Source: Cytophagales bacterium (GTDB lineage: Bacteria > Bacteroidota > Bacteroidia > Cytophagales > Amoebophilaceae). From it: 7,830 nt of DNA. Position numbers and translations under genes: made by a program. How positions within the stretch are numbered: position 1 is the first letter of the stretch; each line of letters starts with the position of its first letter. The stretch is from the NCBI GenBank assembly GCA_022360235.1, contig JAKSDE010000267.1, positions 1-7,830 on the forward strand, read 5' to 3'. Below the pieces are notes generated by a model. The model searched no databases. It worked only from the letters and a program-made list of their open reading frames with translations, and was not told the origin of the DNA. Below, one piece after another: positions 1 through 7,780 of this stretch.

Positions 1-269
1 CTGATGCATTGAGTAGCTATTTCAGGTAAAAAGCCAGTAACATTTTAGTAGGTGGAGCGTAAACACCTGGTAGAAAGAAGGGAAAAGAGGTGCGTGTTAG
101 GCAGCTTGTAGTTTAAAAATTTATTAATAAATTTTAGGTGCTTTACTAAACTTTCTTTAACTTTCCGCACAGAATTTTATGAAAGGTAATTCAAAGTTAG
201 GTCTTTATGGACTTTAAAAGGAGATTTTTAGAAAAATTAGGGAAGTTTTTAAAAACAATTTGAAGATTA

Positions 270-366
270 CGTTTAGCTAAACGGGAGTATTCACTAAGGA
301 TAGCAACAAACTGCCTCGATACTCTCCGTAGCCCCTACTGGACTAACTAAGACCATAAGGGCTACG
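270..366 (+). ncRNA. Candidate structured RNA or 5' leader element (unidentified)
   Basis: Three inverted repeats abut one another. The first is a perfect 14-bp palindrome at 270-283 (CGTTTAGCTAAACG). The second pairs 282-290 with 319-328, nine base pairs with one bulged T at 325, and can enclose an inner stem (297-303 with 311-316, one bulged A) closed by a 7-nt loop. The third is a perfect 8-bp stem, 327-334 with 359-366 (CGTAGCCC/GGGCTACG). The island is about 49% G+C against about 22-25% just upstream, the usual look of a structured RNA in an AT-rich genome. It matches no tRNA, tmRNA, RNase P, SRP or riboswitch class that I recognise. It could be an independent small RNA or the ligA 5' leader. 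Strand is assumed from ligA; the stems would also form on the other strand. Confidence 0.35.
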
Positions 367-373
367 TGCATGA

Positions 374-2499
<2,126 letters not shown>

Positions 2500-2500
<1 letters not shown>

Positions 2501-3021
2501 TGCTAAAAATTAAGAAAAAGCTATTTCCATTCTATGTAAAGAGGCTCATTAAGAATAACCGGCCGGAACGGGTGAGTGTCGGATTTGAAAAGGCAACTAC
2601 GGTGGGGATGCTCTATACCTATAAGAATAAAGATCAACATCATGCTATCTTGCAATTTTCAAGAAAATTAAAAGCGATGGGCAAAAAGATGCGTGTATTT
2701 TGCTACATCGAAGAAGATAATACAGACTATGATTACCACTTCTCCTCCTTTAAACACCATGACATCCATCTCTTTGGGAAAATAAAGGATAGTCAGTTGA
2801 ATGAATTTGTGAATACTTCATTCGATTACCTATACTTCATTGATCTGACTCCTAGTCCTATCCTGGACTATCTGTTAGCAAAATCCAAGGCTAAGTGCAG
2901 GGTGGGTAAATTTATGCCTGAACGAGCTGCACTTTTTGAAATCATGGTCAGCCTTAACGAAAAAGATGATATTCATAATTTAATGAAACAAATGTTGCAT
3001 TACACTGCATTATTAAAATAA
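2500..3021 (+). CDS. DUF6913-type conserved hypothetical protein
   Basis: A 173-residue protein with no signal peptide or membrane segment, so probably cytoplasmic. I recognise it as the conserved Bacteroidota family (DUF6913) commonly found beside dapA; its biochemical role is not known to me. The N-terminus is strongly basic (MLKIKKKLF, then RLIKNNRPER). The middle has alternating hydrophobic segments consistent with an alpha/beta fold, including FDYLYFIDLTPSPI near 108-121 followed by a helix and KCRVG near 132-136, a pattern typical of the family. No catalytic motif is apparent. Its ATG shares one base with the ligA stop (TAATG), and dapA starts one base after its stop, so translational coupling and a shared transcript are likely. 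The family name is from memory of its sequence style and position, not from a search. Confidence 0.75.
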
Positions 3022-3022
3022 A

Positions 3023-3904
3023 ATGACACAAAAATTCATTGGAACAGGGGTAGCACTGGTAACGCCGTTTGATAAAAAACTAGCTATTGACTTTGAAGGG
3101 CTCCAAAAGCTCTTGAATTTTACAGCAAAAGGGGGCGTAAATTACTTTGTCGTTCACGGAACAACGGGGGAGTCTGCTACAACAACACAAAAGGAGAAAG
3201 AGGATATGCTTGCCTTTATTATCGCTCATAATCCTAAAAATTTGCCTATTGTTTATAGCCTTGGCGGTAACAGTACGAGCGATATTTTAAAAAAGATTGA
3301 CGGCATGGATTTTCGGGGTGTAGATGCTGTTCTCTCGGTAAGCCCCTATTATAATAAACCTTCTCAAGAAGGTATTCTTTATCATTACAAAGTTATTGCA
3401 GACGCATGTCCTGTCCCCCTATTACTTTATAATGTTCCTAGTAGAACAGGTTCGAATATAAGTGCAAAAACTACCTTGCAGCTAGCTGAGCATCCGAATA
3501 TCATCGGTATTAAAGAAGCTTCTGGCGACCTTGTCCAATGTATAGAAATTGCCAAGCATAAGCCCCAGGATTTCTTACTCATCTCAGGGAATGATGTCTT
3601 GACTGTACCAATGATCGCTATTGGAGGAGTGGGTGCAATTTCTGTACTTGCCAATGGCTTTCCCAAAGAATTTCAGCAAATGGTAAGGCTTGCCCTCGTA
3701 AATAGCTATACAGAAGCACAGCACTATGTTTTTCAATTGCTAGCTCTAGACTCCCTTATGTATAAAGAGGGAAATCCTGTAGGAATCAAGCAAGTATTGG
3801 CACGGTTAGCGCTCTGCAAAAACTATGTAAGGCCTCCCCTTGTGGAGGCATCTACCATCCTCACTAAGGCTATCAATACTACTTTAGCAAGTGTTTTGAA
3901 ATGA
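3023..3904 (+). CDS. dapA: 4-hydroxy-tetrahydrodipicolinate synthase DapA
   Basis: Condenses pyruvate with aspartate semialdehyde, the committed step to meso-diaminopimelate (peptidoglycan cross-link) and lysine. The 293-residue length is normal for this TIM-barrel family. Visible motifs: GVALVTPF near 9-16; GTTGES at 46-51, with T47 and T48 matching E. coli T44/T45; Y110 in SVSPYYNKP; Y136 and R141 in YNVPSRTG; the Schiff-base lysine K164 in GIKEASGD; and SGND near 188-191. All equivalents of the catalytic triad (T44, Y107, Y133), R138 and K161 are present with a constant offset of three, so the enzyme should be active. ATG 3023 follows the previous stop by one base. Last gene of the ligA operon; its TGA stop lies inside the left arm of a perfect hairpin. 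Confidence 0.97.
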   Translation: MTQKFIGTGVALVTPFDKKLAIDFEGLQKLLNFTAKGGVNYFVVHGTTGESATTTQKEKEDMLAFIIAHNPKNLPIVYSLGGNSTSDILKKIDGMDFRGVDAVLSVSPYYNKPSQEGILYHYKVIADACPVPLLLYNVPSRTGSNISAKTTLQLAEHPNIIGIKEASGDLVQCIEIAKHKPQDFLLISGNDVLTVPMIAIGGVGAISVLANGFPKEFQQMVRLALVNSYTEAQHYVFQLLALDSLMYKEGNPVGIKQVLARLALCKNYVRPPLVEASTILTKAINTTLASVLK

Positions 3905-3936
3905 GAGAGGAAAATAGAAGCACTTGCCTCTCTCAT
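3901..3936. terminator. Hairpin terminator between convergent dapA and hc1-like genes
   Basis: A perfect 10-bp inverted repeat, ATGAGAGAGG at 3901-3910 and CCTCTCTCAT at 3927-3936, with a 16-nt loop. The left arm contains the dapA TGA stop. It lies between convergent genes, so it could end transcription from both sides. The following T tract is poor (ATATTT), so factor-assisted termination or a role as mRNA 3'-end hairpin is possible. An overlapping alternative stem pairs AAGCAC (3918-3923) with GTGCTT (3952-3957), followed by more T residues. Confidence 0.6.
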
Positions 3937-3942
3937 ATTTCC

Positions 3943-3975
3943 TACAATTAGGTGCTTTTCTTACAATTAGGCGCT
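3943..3975. repeat. 14-bp imperfect direct repeat over the hc1-like stop codon
   Basis: TACAATTAGGTGCT at 3943-3956 recurs as TACAATTAGGCGCT at 3962-3975 with one difference, 19 bases apart. The second copy covers the last codons and stop of the minus-strand Hc1-type gene; the first lies just beyond it. This looks like a small tandem duplication of the gene's 3' end. Confidence 0.6.
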
Positions 3976-4143
3976 GCGTTTCTTTTTTTGAACATCATTC
4001 CTGATCTCTTGGGCTAATTCTTTAAGCGCTTGCATCCCCTTCCTCACACGTGTCCCCGCTGCTTTGTTGCTTTTGTCGTAAAACTTATAGAAATCCTCTT
4101 CTAGGGAGTTAACAAGCTCTTGTACTTTGTGATACATTTTCAT
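3967..4143 (-). CDS. Histone H1-like Hc1-family small basic protein
   Basis: A 58-residue lysine/arginine-rich protein, probably a nucleoid-associated DNA-binding protein. It begins MKMYHKVQELVNSLEEDF, followed by FYDKSNKAAGTRVRKGMQ (about 21-38), a helical segment KELAQEIRNDV and a basic tail KKKRSA. This arrangement matches the short Hc1-like (histone H1-like) proteins of Bacteroidota, related to the first part of chlamydial Hc1. It would form helices with one acidic and one basic surface. The start could be the ATG at 4143 or the one two codons later (4137); both give a family-like protein. It is convergent with dapA, and its 3' end is partly duplicated. An AT-rich region with a plausible promoter lies upstream. 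It is easily missed because of its size. The family call is from memory of the FYDK..NKAAGTRVRK signature. Confidence 0.88.
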   Translation of the reverse strand: MKMYHKVQELVNSLEEDFYKFYDKSNKAAGTRVRKGMQALKELAQEIRNDVQKKKRSA

Positions 4144-4169
4144 ACTTTCTAATTTTTAGAGTTTAAGAT

Positions 4170-4197
4170 TAAAGTTAAATAATTCTTTTCGTACCAA
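4170..4197 (-). promoter_or_regulatory. Possible Bacteroidota-type promoter for the hc1-like gene
   Basis: On the minus strand, TTG (4195-4197) is followed after 17 bases by TAACTTTA (4170-4177), one base off the TAnnTTTG -7 consensus. This would place the transcript start shortly before the gene, leaving a leader of roughly 20 bases. The surrounding 4144-4304 stretch is extremely AT-rich with runs of A and T and may be intrinsically bent. Spacing is slightly short, so the call is tentative. Confidence 0.35.
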
Positions 4198-4304
4198 TAT
4201 AAATAAAATGTTTTAAAAACAATAAAAATAAAGATTTTTTTAGTTTTTTTCTGCTAATAATGTTTATAGTTTAGTGAAAAAAAACTGAACACCCCAAATA
4301 GTGT

Positions 4305-5126
4305 TTATAGCGTAAATGGAAGCTGTTGTTTTGTCTGTTCCCAATACATATTCATTTCTTTTAATGAAAGGTGAGCAAGCTGTTTACCATCCTTTTCTAT
4401 CTGCTTTTCCATGTGTTGAAATCTTTGGATGAATTTTTTATTTGCTTTTTCTAAAGCCTCCTCTGGGTTGACATCAATCAATCTTGCATAATTAACGAGT
4501 GAAAATAGTAAGTCTCCAAACCCAGTTTGAATCCTCGCTTGATTTGTTGCAGTAGATATATGGCTGCTGTGTTCATTGCTTAACGCTTGTAGCGCTTCTT
4601 CTACCTTATGCTCTGCTTCTTCTTTCTTTTGCCAATCAAAACCGCACATACTCGCCTTCTCTTGAATGCGCATGGCTTTAATGAGTGCAGGAAGAGAGCG
4701 CGGCACACCGTTAAGTACAGACTGATTTCCTTTTTCTTTTAGTTTAAGTTTCTCCCATGCTTGTTTTACTTCTTGTTCATTCTTTACCTTTTGGGTGCCA
4801 TAAATATGAGGATGGCGATAGATAAGTTTTTCGCAAAGTGCTTGGATAACATCGGTAATTGTAAAATCATTTTTTTCTGAAGCAATACGTGCATAAAATA
4901 CGATGTGTAAAAGTAAATCCCCTAACTCCTTTTTGATATTCTCTGTTCTTCCTTCGAAAACGGCTTCAGAGAGCTCGAAAGTCTCTTCAATTGTTAGATG
5001 CCTAAGGCTTTCCATTGTTTGCTTTTTATCCCATGGACAATTTTCTCTTAATTCGTCCATTAGCTGTAGGAGTCGATCAAAAGCTTCGAGCTTTGAGGTA
5101 TTACTTTTCGCAACTTCAGGCTTCAT
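4305..5126 (-). CDS. mazG: MazG nucleoside triphosphate pyrophosphohydrolase
   Basis: Hydrolyses (d)NTPs to monophosphate and pyrophosphate, cleaning the nucleotide pool; in E. coli it also affects ppGpp and the MazEF response. At 273 residues it has the usual tandem two-domain form. Domain one has ENCPWDKKQT (28-37), the metal-binding EETFE (47-51) and ELGD (67-70), then YRHPHIYG near 103-110 and AWEKLK (123-128). Domain two begins after the linker with KAMRIQEKASMCGFDW (150-165) and keeps FGDLLFSLVNYAR (203-215) and NKKFIQRF. Its metal-binding residues are altered: EEALQ (176-180) where EExxE is expected and GFGD (202-205) where ExxD is expected. The ATG is preceded by no obvious Shine-Dalgarno. 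It lies downstream of the metallopeptidase gene in the same direction, 176 bases away, so it may have its own promoter. Family assignment is firm; full activity of domain two is doubtful. Confidence 0.95.
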   Translation of the reverse strand: MKPEVAKSNTSKLEAFDRLLQLMDELRENCPWDKKQTMESLRHLTIEETFELSEAVFEGRTENIKKELGDLLLHIVFYARIASEKNDFTITDVIQALCEKLIYRHPHIYGTQKVKNEQEVKQAWEKLKLKEKGNQSVLNGVPRSLPALIKAMRIQEKASMCGFDWQKKEEAEHKVEEALQALSNEHSSHISTATNQARIQTGFGDLLFSLVNYARLIDVNPEEALEKANKKFIQRFQHMEKQIEKDGKQLAHLSLKEMNMYWEQTKQQLPFTL

Positions 5127-5134
5127 CTGAAATT

Positions 5135-5166
5135 TAATGATACGCTATCTACTTGTTAGTTTCAAA
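5135..5166 (-). promoter_or_regulatory. Weak candidate promoter for mazG
   Basis: On the minus strand TTTG (5163-5166) lies 20 bases before TATCATTA (5135-5142). The spacing suits a Bacteroidota promoter, but the -7 element departs from TAnnTTTG at two positions and sits only about 8 bases from the ATG. Kept only because the -33 element and spacing agree. Confidence 0.2.
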
Positions 5167-5203
5167 TGCAAGTGGCTTACTCCGTTCGTATCTTTTCTAC
5201 CCC

Positions 5204-5228
5204 GCCTAAGGCAGGAGAATTCTTAGGC
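5204..5228. terminator. Hairpin in the yugP-type/mazG gap, possible weak terminator
   Basis: GCCTAAG (5204-5210) and CTTAGGC (5222-5228) form a perfect 7-bp stem with an 11-nt loop that contains part of the palindrome AGAATTCT (5216-5223). It lies about 75 bases past the metallopeptidase stop and about 80 before mazG, where a terminator or processing site would be expected. No T tract follows on the minus strand, so intrinsic termination is uncertain. Confidence 0.35.
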
Positions 5229-5302
5229 AGTAGCTCCCCAAGCTGAGCGATTCTGCTCTCCTTCTATTTTTTTCCGCAATAAACAAGACATACAAATGAT
5301 AC

Positions 5303-5977
5303 TTAATCTCTTCTCCCTGTTAAAATGGAGATAAGATGTATTAACTGTGCTAGCGAACCCACCGCTGCCACTACGTAAGTCATAGCTGCCCACCACAAAG
5401 CATCTTGGGCCACTTTATATTCTTGACTAGTTACTATACCTCTATCGTTCATCCAGTCTAGTGCTCTTCTACTAGCATCAAATTCTACAGGTAGCGTGAC
5501 AAAGCTGAACAACGTGGCTAAGGCAAAAAATCCAATTCCAATCGCCAAAGGAAGCGGCGTACTATTTACTACAAAAATACCCACCAAAATTACCCATGAA
5601 ATGTAATGTGAAGTGGCAGAAAGTACTGGCACCATGGCAGTCCTAAACTTTAAAAAAGCATAGCCATTGGCGTGTTGTACTGCATGGCCACATTCATGGG
5701 CTGCTATGGCAGCAGCAGTGGCATTTTTTCCATAGTAAACTTCTTCACTTAGGTTGACTGTCTTGCTAAGAGGATTGTAATGATCTCCTAACTTCCTACT
5801 AGAAGAAGTAATTTGTACATCTTCAATACCATGATCACGGAGCATTTTAGCAACTATTTCTGCCCCTGATAAGTCAGCATGAAGCTTTACTTCTGAATAT
5901 TTTGTAAACTTACTTTTAAGTATTTGACTGAGCCCTATGCTCAGTACTACAAAAATTATAAATATCGATATACCCAT
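5303..5977 (-). CDS. YugP-family membrane zinc metallopeptidase
   Basis: A 224-residue integral membrane protein of the Zn_peptidase_2 (YugP) family. Residues 1-19 form an N-terminal hydrophobic anchor. A soluble segment (about 20-110) holds DHYNPLSKTVNLSEEVYYG (65-83) and the catalytic HECGH (94-98), an HExxH-type motif in which H94 and H98 should bind zinc and E95 activate water. Hydrophobic helices follow at about 113-133, 136-162 and 195-220. EFDAS (165-169), between them, is the conserved stretch expected to supply the third zinc ligand. Length and order fit the family. Physiological substrates are not well established, and I infer only a role in membrane protein turnover. It is transcribed divergently from prmC; a good -7 element lies about 50 bases upstream of the ATG. 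It may read through into mazG, 176 bases on. Confidence 0.93.
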   Translation of the reverse strand: MGISIFIIFVVLSIGLSQILKSKFTKYSEVKLHADLSGAEIVAKMLRDHGIEDVQITSSSRKLGDHYNPLSKTVNLSEEVYYGKNATAAAIAAHECGHAVQHANGYAFLKFRTAMVPVLSATSHYISWVILVGIFVVNSTPLPLAIGIGFFALATLFSFVTLPVEFDASRRALDWMNDRGIVTSQEYKVAQDALWWAAMTYVVAAVGSLAQLIHLISILTGRRD

Positions 5978-6192
5978 AATGACTACATGTTTTTTAAAGT
6001 GAAACTTCTGATTCTATACTTCTCCACCTCAAATATAATACCATAATTACTTTTATCACACTTCAGCAACACATTTTTTATAAAAAGTTTTAATATGGAG
6101 GCCGTAGAAAAAAGTGATTTTTCATGACCTGATAACCAGAAGGGTCAAGGCTGAGCCTATAACTATTCTTAAAATTAATGAGAGTGGCTTAA
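5978..6192. other. Divergent intergenic region between the metallopeptidase gene and prmC
   Basis: AT-rich spacer without a credible gene. Besides the minus-strand promoter it has a 12-bp A/T palindrome at 6075-6086, a 6-bp stem GAAAAA/TTTTTC (6107-6112 with 6118-6123, 5-nt loop), and a 5-bp stem TGACC/GGTCA shortly after. I could not pick a convincing -33/-7 pair for prmC on the plus strand. Confidence 0.55.
6030..6060 (-). promoter_or_regulatory. Bacteroidota-type promoter for the metallopeptidase gene
   Basis: On the minus strand TATATTTG (6030-6037) matches the TAnnTTTG -7 consensus exactly. Nineteen bases upstream is TGTG (6057-6060), one base from the TTTG-like -33 element. Transcription would start near 6022, leaving a leader of about 45 bases before the ATG at 5977. 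Confidence 0.5.
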
Positions 6193-7053
6193 ATGTGTTC
6201 TTCTAAAAATTTATATCTAAAAATTTATCATGCCATTTTACCTGTAGTCAATAATACGCAAGAATGCAAATCTATAACAAAGCTTATTCTTAACTACTAT
6301 TTCAACTACGATATGTTGGCTATAGCCCTTGGTAAAGATTGGTCAATTACAAAAGAAGAAGAGAAAGTACTGGTTAATGTTATTCAACGTCTCAAGAAAC
6401 ATGAACCTATTCAATACATTTTGGGAGAAGCACATTTTTTAGGAAGATGCTTTACCGTTACACCGGATGTATTCATACCCCGTCCTGAAACAGAAGAAAT
6501 GGTTCACTACATCATTCAAGAAAACCAAAGCCCAGGCCTAAAAATTATAGATATTGGTACAGGAAGTGGTTGTATTGCAATTACCCTGAAAAAAGTGTTA
6601 GAAAAATCAGGAGTATATGCATTAGATATAGCGGAAAACGCCTTAAAAGTGGCGAGAGAAAATGCAAGAAAATTTGACGCTAAGGTACACTTTATACAAG
6701 CAGATATTTTTAGCGATGCCCCCCTGGTAGGGCAGTGGGATATTATGGTGAGTAATCCTCCATATGTCCGTCTATCGGAACAAAAATTGATGCCCAAAAA
6801 TGTTTTACACTACGAACCCCCCCAAGCCTTGTTTGTAGAAGACGATAAGCCGCTTATCTTTTATACGCAAATCGTTGCATTAGCAAAAACACATCTCAAA
6901 AGAGGGGGGAAAGTATACTTAGAAATTAATGAAGCTTTTGGAAAAACGATAGCTGATCTGTTGCGCTATGCTGGCTTTGAGAAAGTGTCTGTGAAGCAAG
7001 ATTTACAAGGAAAAGATCGTTGGGTCATAGGCACCTTAGACGCACTTTTTTGA
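6193..7053 (+). CDS. prmC: Peptide chain release factor N5-glutamine methyltransferase PrmC
   Basis: Methylates the glutamine of the GGQ motif in release factors RF1 and RF2 using S-adenosylmethionine, raising termination efficiency; cytoplasmic. The 286 residues fit the family. A helical N-terminal substrate-binding domain (about 1-80) ends with PIQYILGEAHF (72-82). The conserved FIPRPETEE spans 94-102. The SAM-binding Rossmann motif I is IIDIGTGSGCIAI (118-130), with the acidic residue D145 in YALDIA and D171 in QADIF completing the cofactor pocket. The substrate-glutamine motif NPPY is at 188-191, followed by YEPPQALF (207-214). All key residues are present. Start ATG 6193 gives a normal N-terminus, and the next in-frame ATG is 40 residues later. 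A run of seven C (6817-6823) lies within the gene but the frame is intact. It stands alone, divergent from the metallopeptidase gene, with decayed DNA after it. Confidence 0.96.
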   Translation: MCSSKNLYLKIYHAILPVVNNTQECKSITKLILNYYFNYDMLAIALGKDWSITKEEEKVLVNVIQRLKKHEPIQYILGEAHFLGRCFTVTPDVFIPRPETEEMVHYIIQENQSPGLKIIDIGTGSGCIAITLKKVLEKSGVYALDIAENALKVARENARKFDAKVHFIQADIFSDAPLVGQWDIMVSNPPYVRLSEQKLMPKNVLHYEPPQALFVEDDKPLIFYTQIVALAKTHLKRGGKVYLEINEAFGKTIADLLRYAGFEKVSVKQDLQGKDRWVIGTLDALF

Positions 7054-7059
7054 TTCAAT

Positions 7060-7075
7060 GAGGCCTTTGCAAAAT
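7060..7075. mobile_element. Possible insertion-sequence terminal repeat remnant
   Basis: GAGGCCTTTGCAAAAT starts seven bases after the prmC stop. It resembles terminal inverted repeats beginning GAG(A/G)CCTTTGCA that I associate with IS4/IS5-type elements. No matching inverted copy and no transposase are visible before the window's end, so it would be a solo end or remnant. The assignment rests on memory of such ends. Confidence 0.3.
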
Positions 7076-7194
7076 AGGTTATTCCTTCTATTAATTCTTG
7101 GAGAGTACTTTTTTAAAAGCAGTATGAGTGTCCACAAGCGCTCTAACGTTTTGAGAAATCGGGCAGGTAGCTTTATTATACAAGAATACAGTCG

Positions 7195-7422
7195 ATGAGA
7201 CTAGTGGCTTCTTTACTGAGTTTACTGTCTTGGAGTTTGATAAGGACCTTGCCCTCACGCGTCAGCTGCTTGCCTAGCTTAAGACTTTTACCGAGTTTGA
7301 GTCAGGGACTGTATAAAGCCGAAGTGATGCAAGGTATTAAACAGGCTGTTGAGGAAATGAAGCGAATAAAGGAAAGTAAACTCAAAGGCATCCCTGCTAA
7401 AGACTTGTTGGATGAGTTATGA
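7195..7422 (+). CDS. Type II antitoxin, only the C-terminal part recognisable
   Basis: The 75-codon frame ends in a recognisable antitoxin tail from about residue 39, LYKAEVMQGIKQAVEEMKRI, then a basic stretch and AKDLLDEL. In RelE-type pairs this region wraps the toxin. The first ~34 residues are a Leu/Ser/Arg-rich string unlike any antitoxin DNA-binding domain and look like a shadow of another frame (7155-7274). The true gene is therefore probably 5'-truncated or frameshifted. Possible residual starts are TTG 7297 or ATG 7327, the latter giving 31 residues. It overlaps the toxin start by 11 bases (toxin ATG 7412, antitoxin TGA 7420-7422), the normal antitoxin-first arrangement. With the toxin broken by a stop, this looks like a dying module. 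Confidence 0.55.
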   Translation: MRLVASLLSLLSWSLIRTLPSRVSCLPSLRLLPSLSQGLYKAEVMQGIKQAVEEMKRIKESKLKGIPAKDLLDEL

Positions 7423-7741
7423 CATTACAGCAATTCCCAATTTTAAACGGGAACTGAAAAAACTGGCTAAAAAATGTCCCTCGCTGAAAGATGATTTTGC
7501 TGAACTCATAGCAAACCTGCAACAAGTACCACAACAGAGAACTGCCCTTGGCAATAATTGCTACAAAATTCGCATGGCCATTACTTCAAAGGGTAAAGGC
7601 AAGTCTGGTGGCTCAAGGGTGATAACTTATTAGCAGGTTTCACAAACTACTGTTTATCTGCTTTCCATTTACGATCAATCGGATAAAGAAAATATCTCCG
7701 ACAAAGAACTCAAGGAACTACTAAAACACATCCCTGAATGA
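7412..7741 (+). pseudogene. RelE-like toxin gene interrupted by an in-frame amber stop
   Basis: RelE/ParE-superfamily toxin, a ribosome-dependent mRNA interferase in intact members. Residues 1-73 include IPNFKRELKKLAKKCPSLK (8-26) and LGNNCYKIRMAITSKGKGKS near 46-65, then GGSRVITY before TAG at 7631-7633. The same frame continues uninterrupted to TGA 7739-7741 with QVSQTTVYLLSIYDQSDKEN and ISDKELKELL, exactly the C-terminal strand and helix that full-length relatives carry. The whole frame is 110 codons, normal for the family, with one nonsense codon as the only lesion. The truncated product lacks the last core beta strand and its tyrosines and is unlikely to be toxic. Suppression or readthrough of the amber codon is possible but not indicated. 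It starts inside the antitoxin gene. Confidence 0.82.
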
Positions 7742-7780
7742 AAAAGCCCCGATTAAAAAGTGCAGGGGGGGTATGGTTCC

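Noticed and set aside
17..114. Minus-strand open stretch ending at 17-19, containing LPGVYAPPTK
   Set aside because: About 30 codons without a proper start and bounded by stops. It looks protein-like by eye, but is too short to support a gene or identify a remnant.
207..263. 18-codon basic peptide frame beginning MDFKRRFLEK
   Set aside because: Very short, in AT-rich DNA where Lys/Phe codons arise by chance, and no initiation signal is evident.
3427..3666. Minus-strand frame inside dapA
   Set aside because: Antisense shadow of a clearly functional dapA.
4903..5130. Plus-strand 75-codon frame opposite mazG
   Set aside because: Ser-rich antisense shadow of the MazG N-terminal domain.
6516..6797. 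Minus-strand 93-codon frame opposite prmC
   Set aside because: Antisense to the SAM-binding and NPPY region; no independent features.
7058..7198. 46-codon frame after prmC, beginning MRPLQNRLFL
   Set aside because: Its start lies in the IS-end-like motif, the composition is unremarkable and no family is recognised; most likely chance within decayed DNA.
7741..7772. Possible terminator after the toxin pseudogene (CCCC then a G run)
   Set aside because: Pairing would be C4 with any part of G7 with no T tract following; not a credible terminator.
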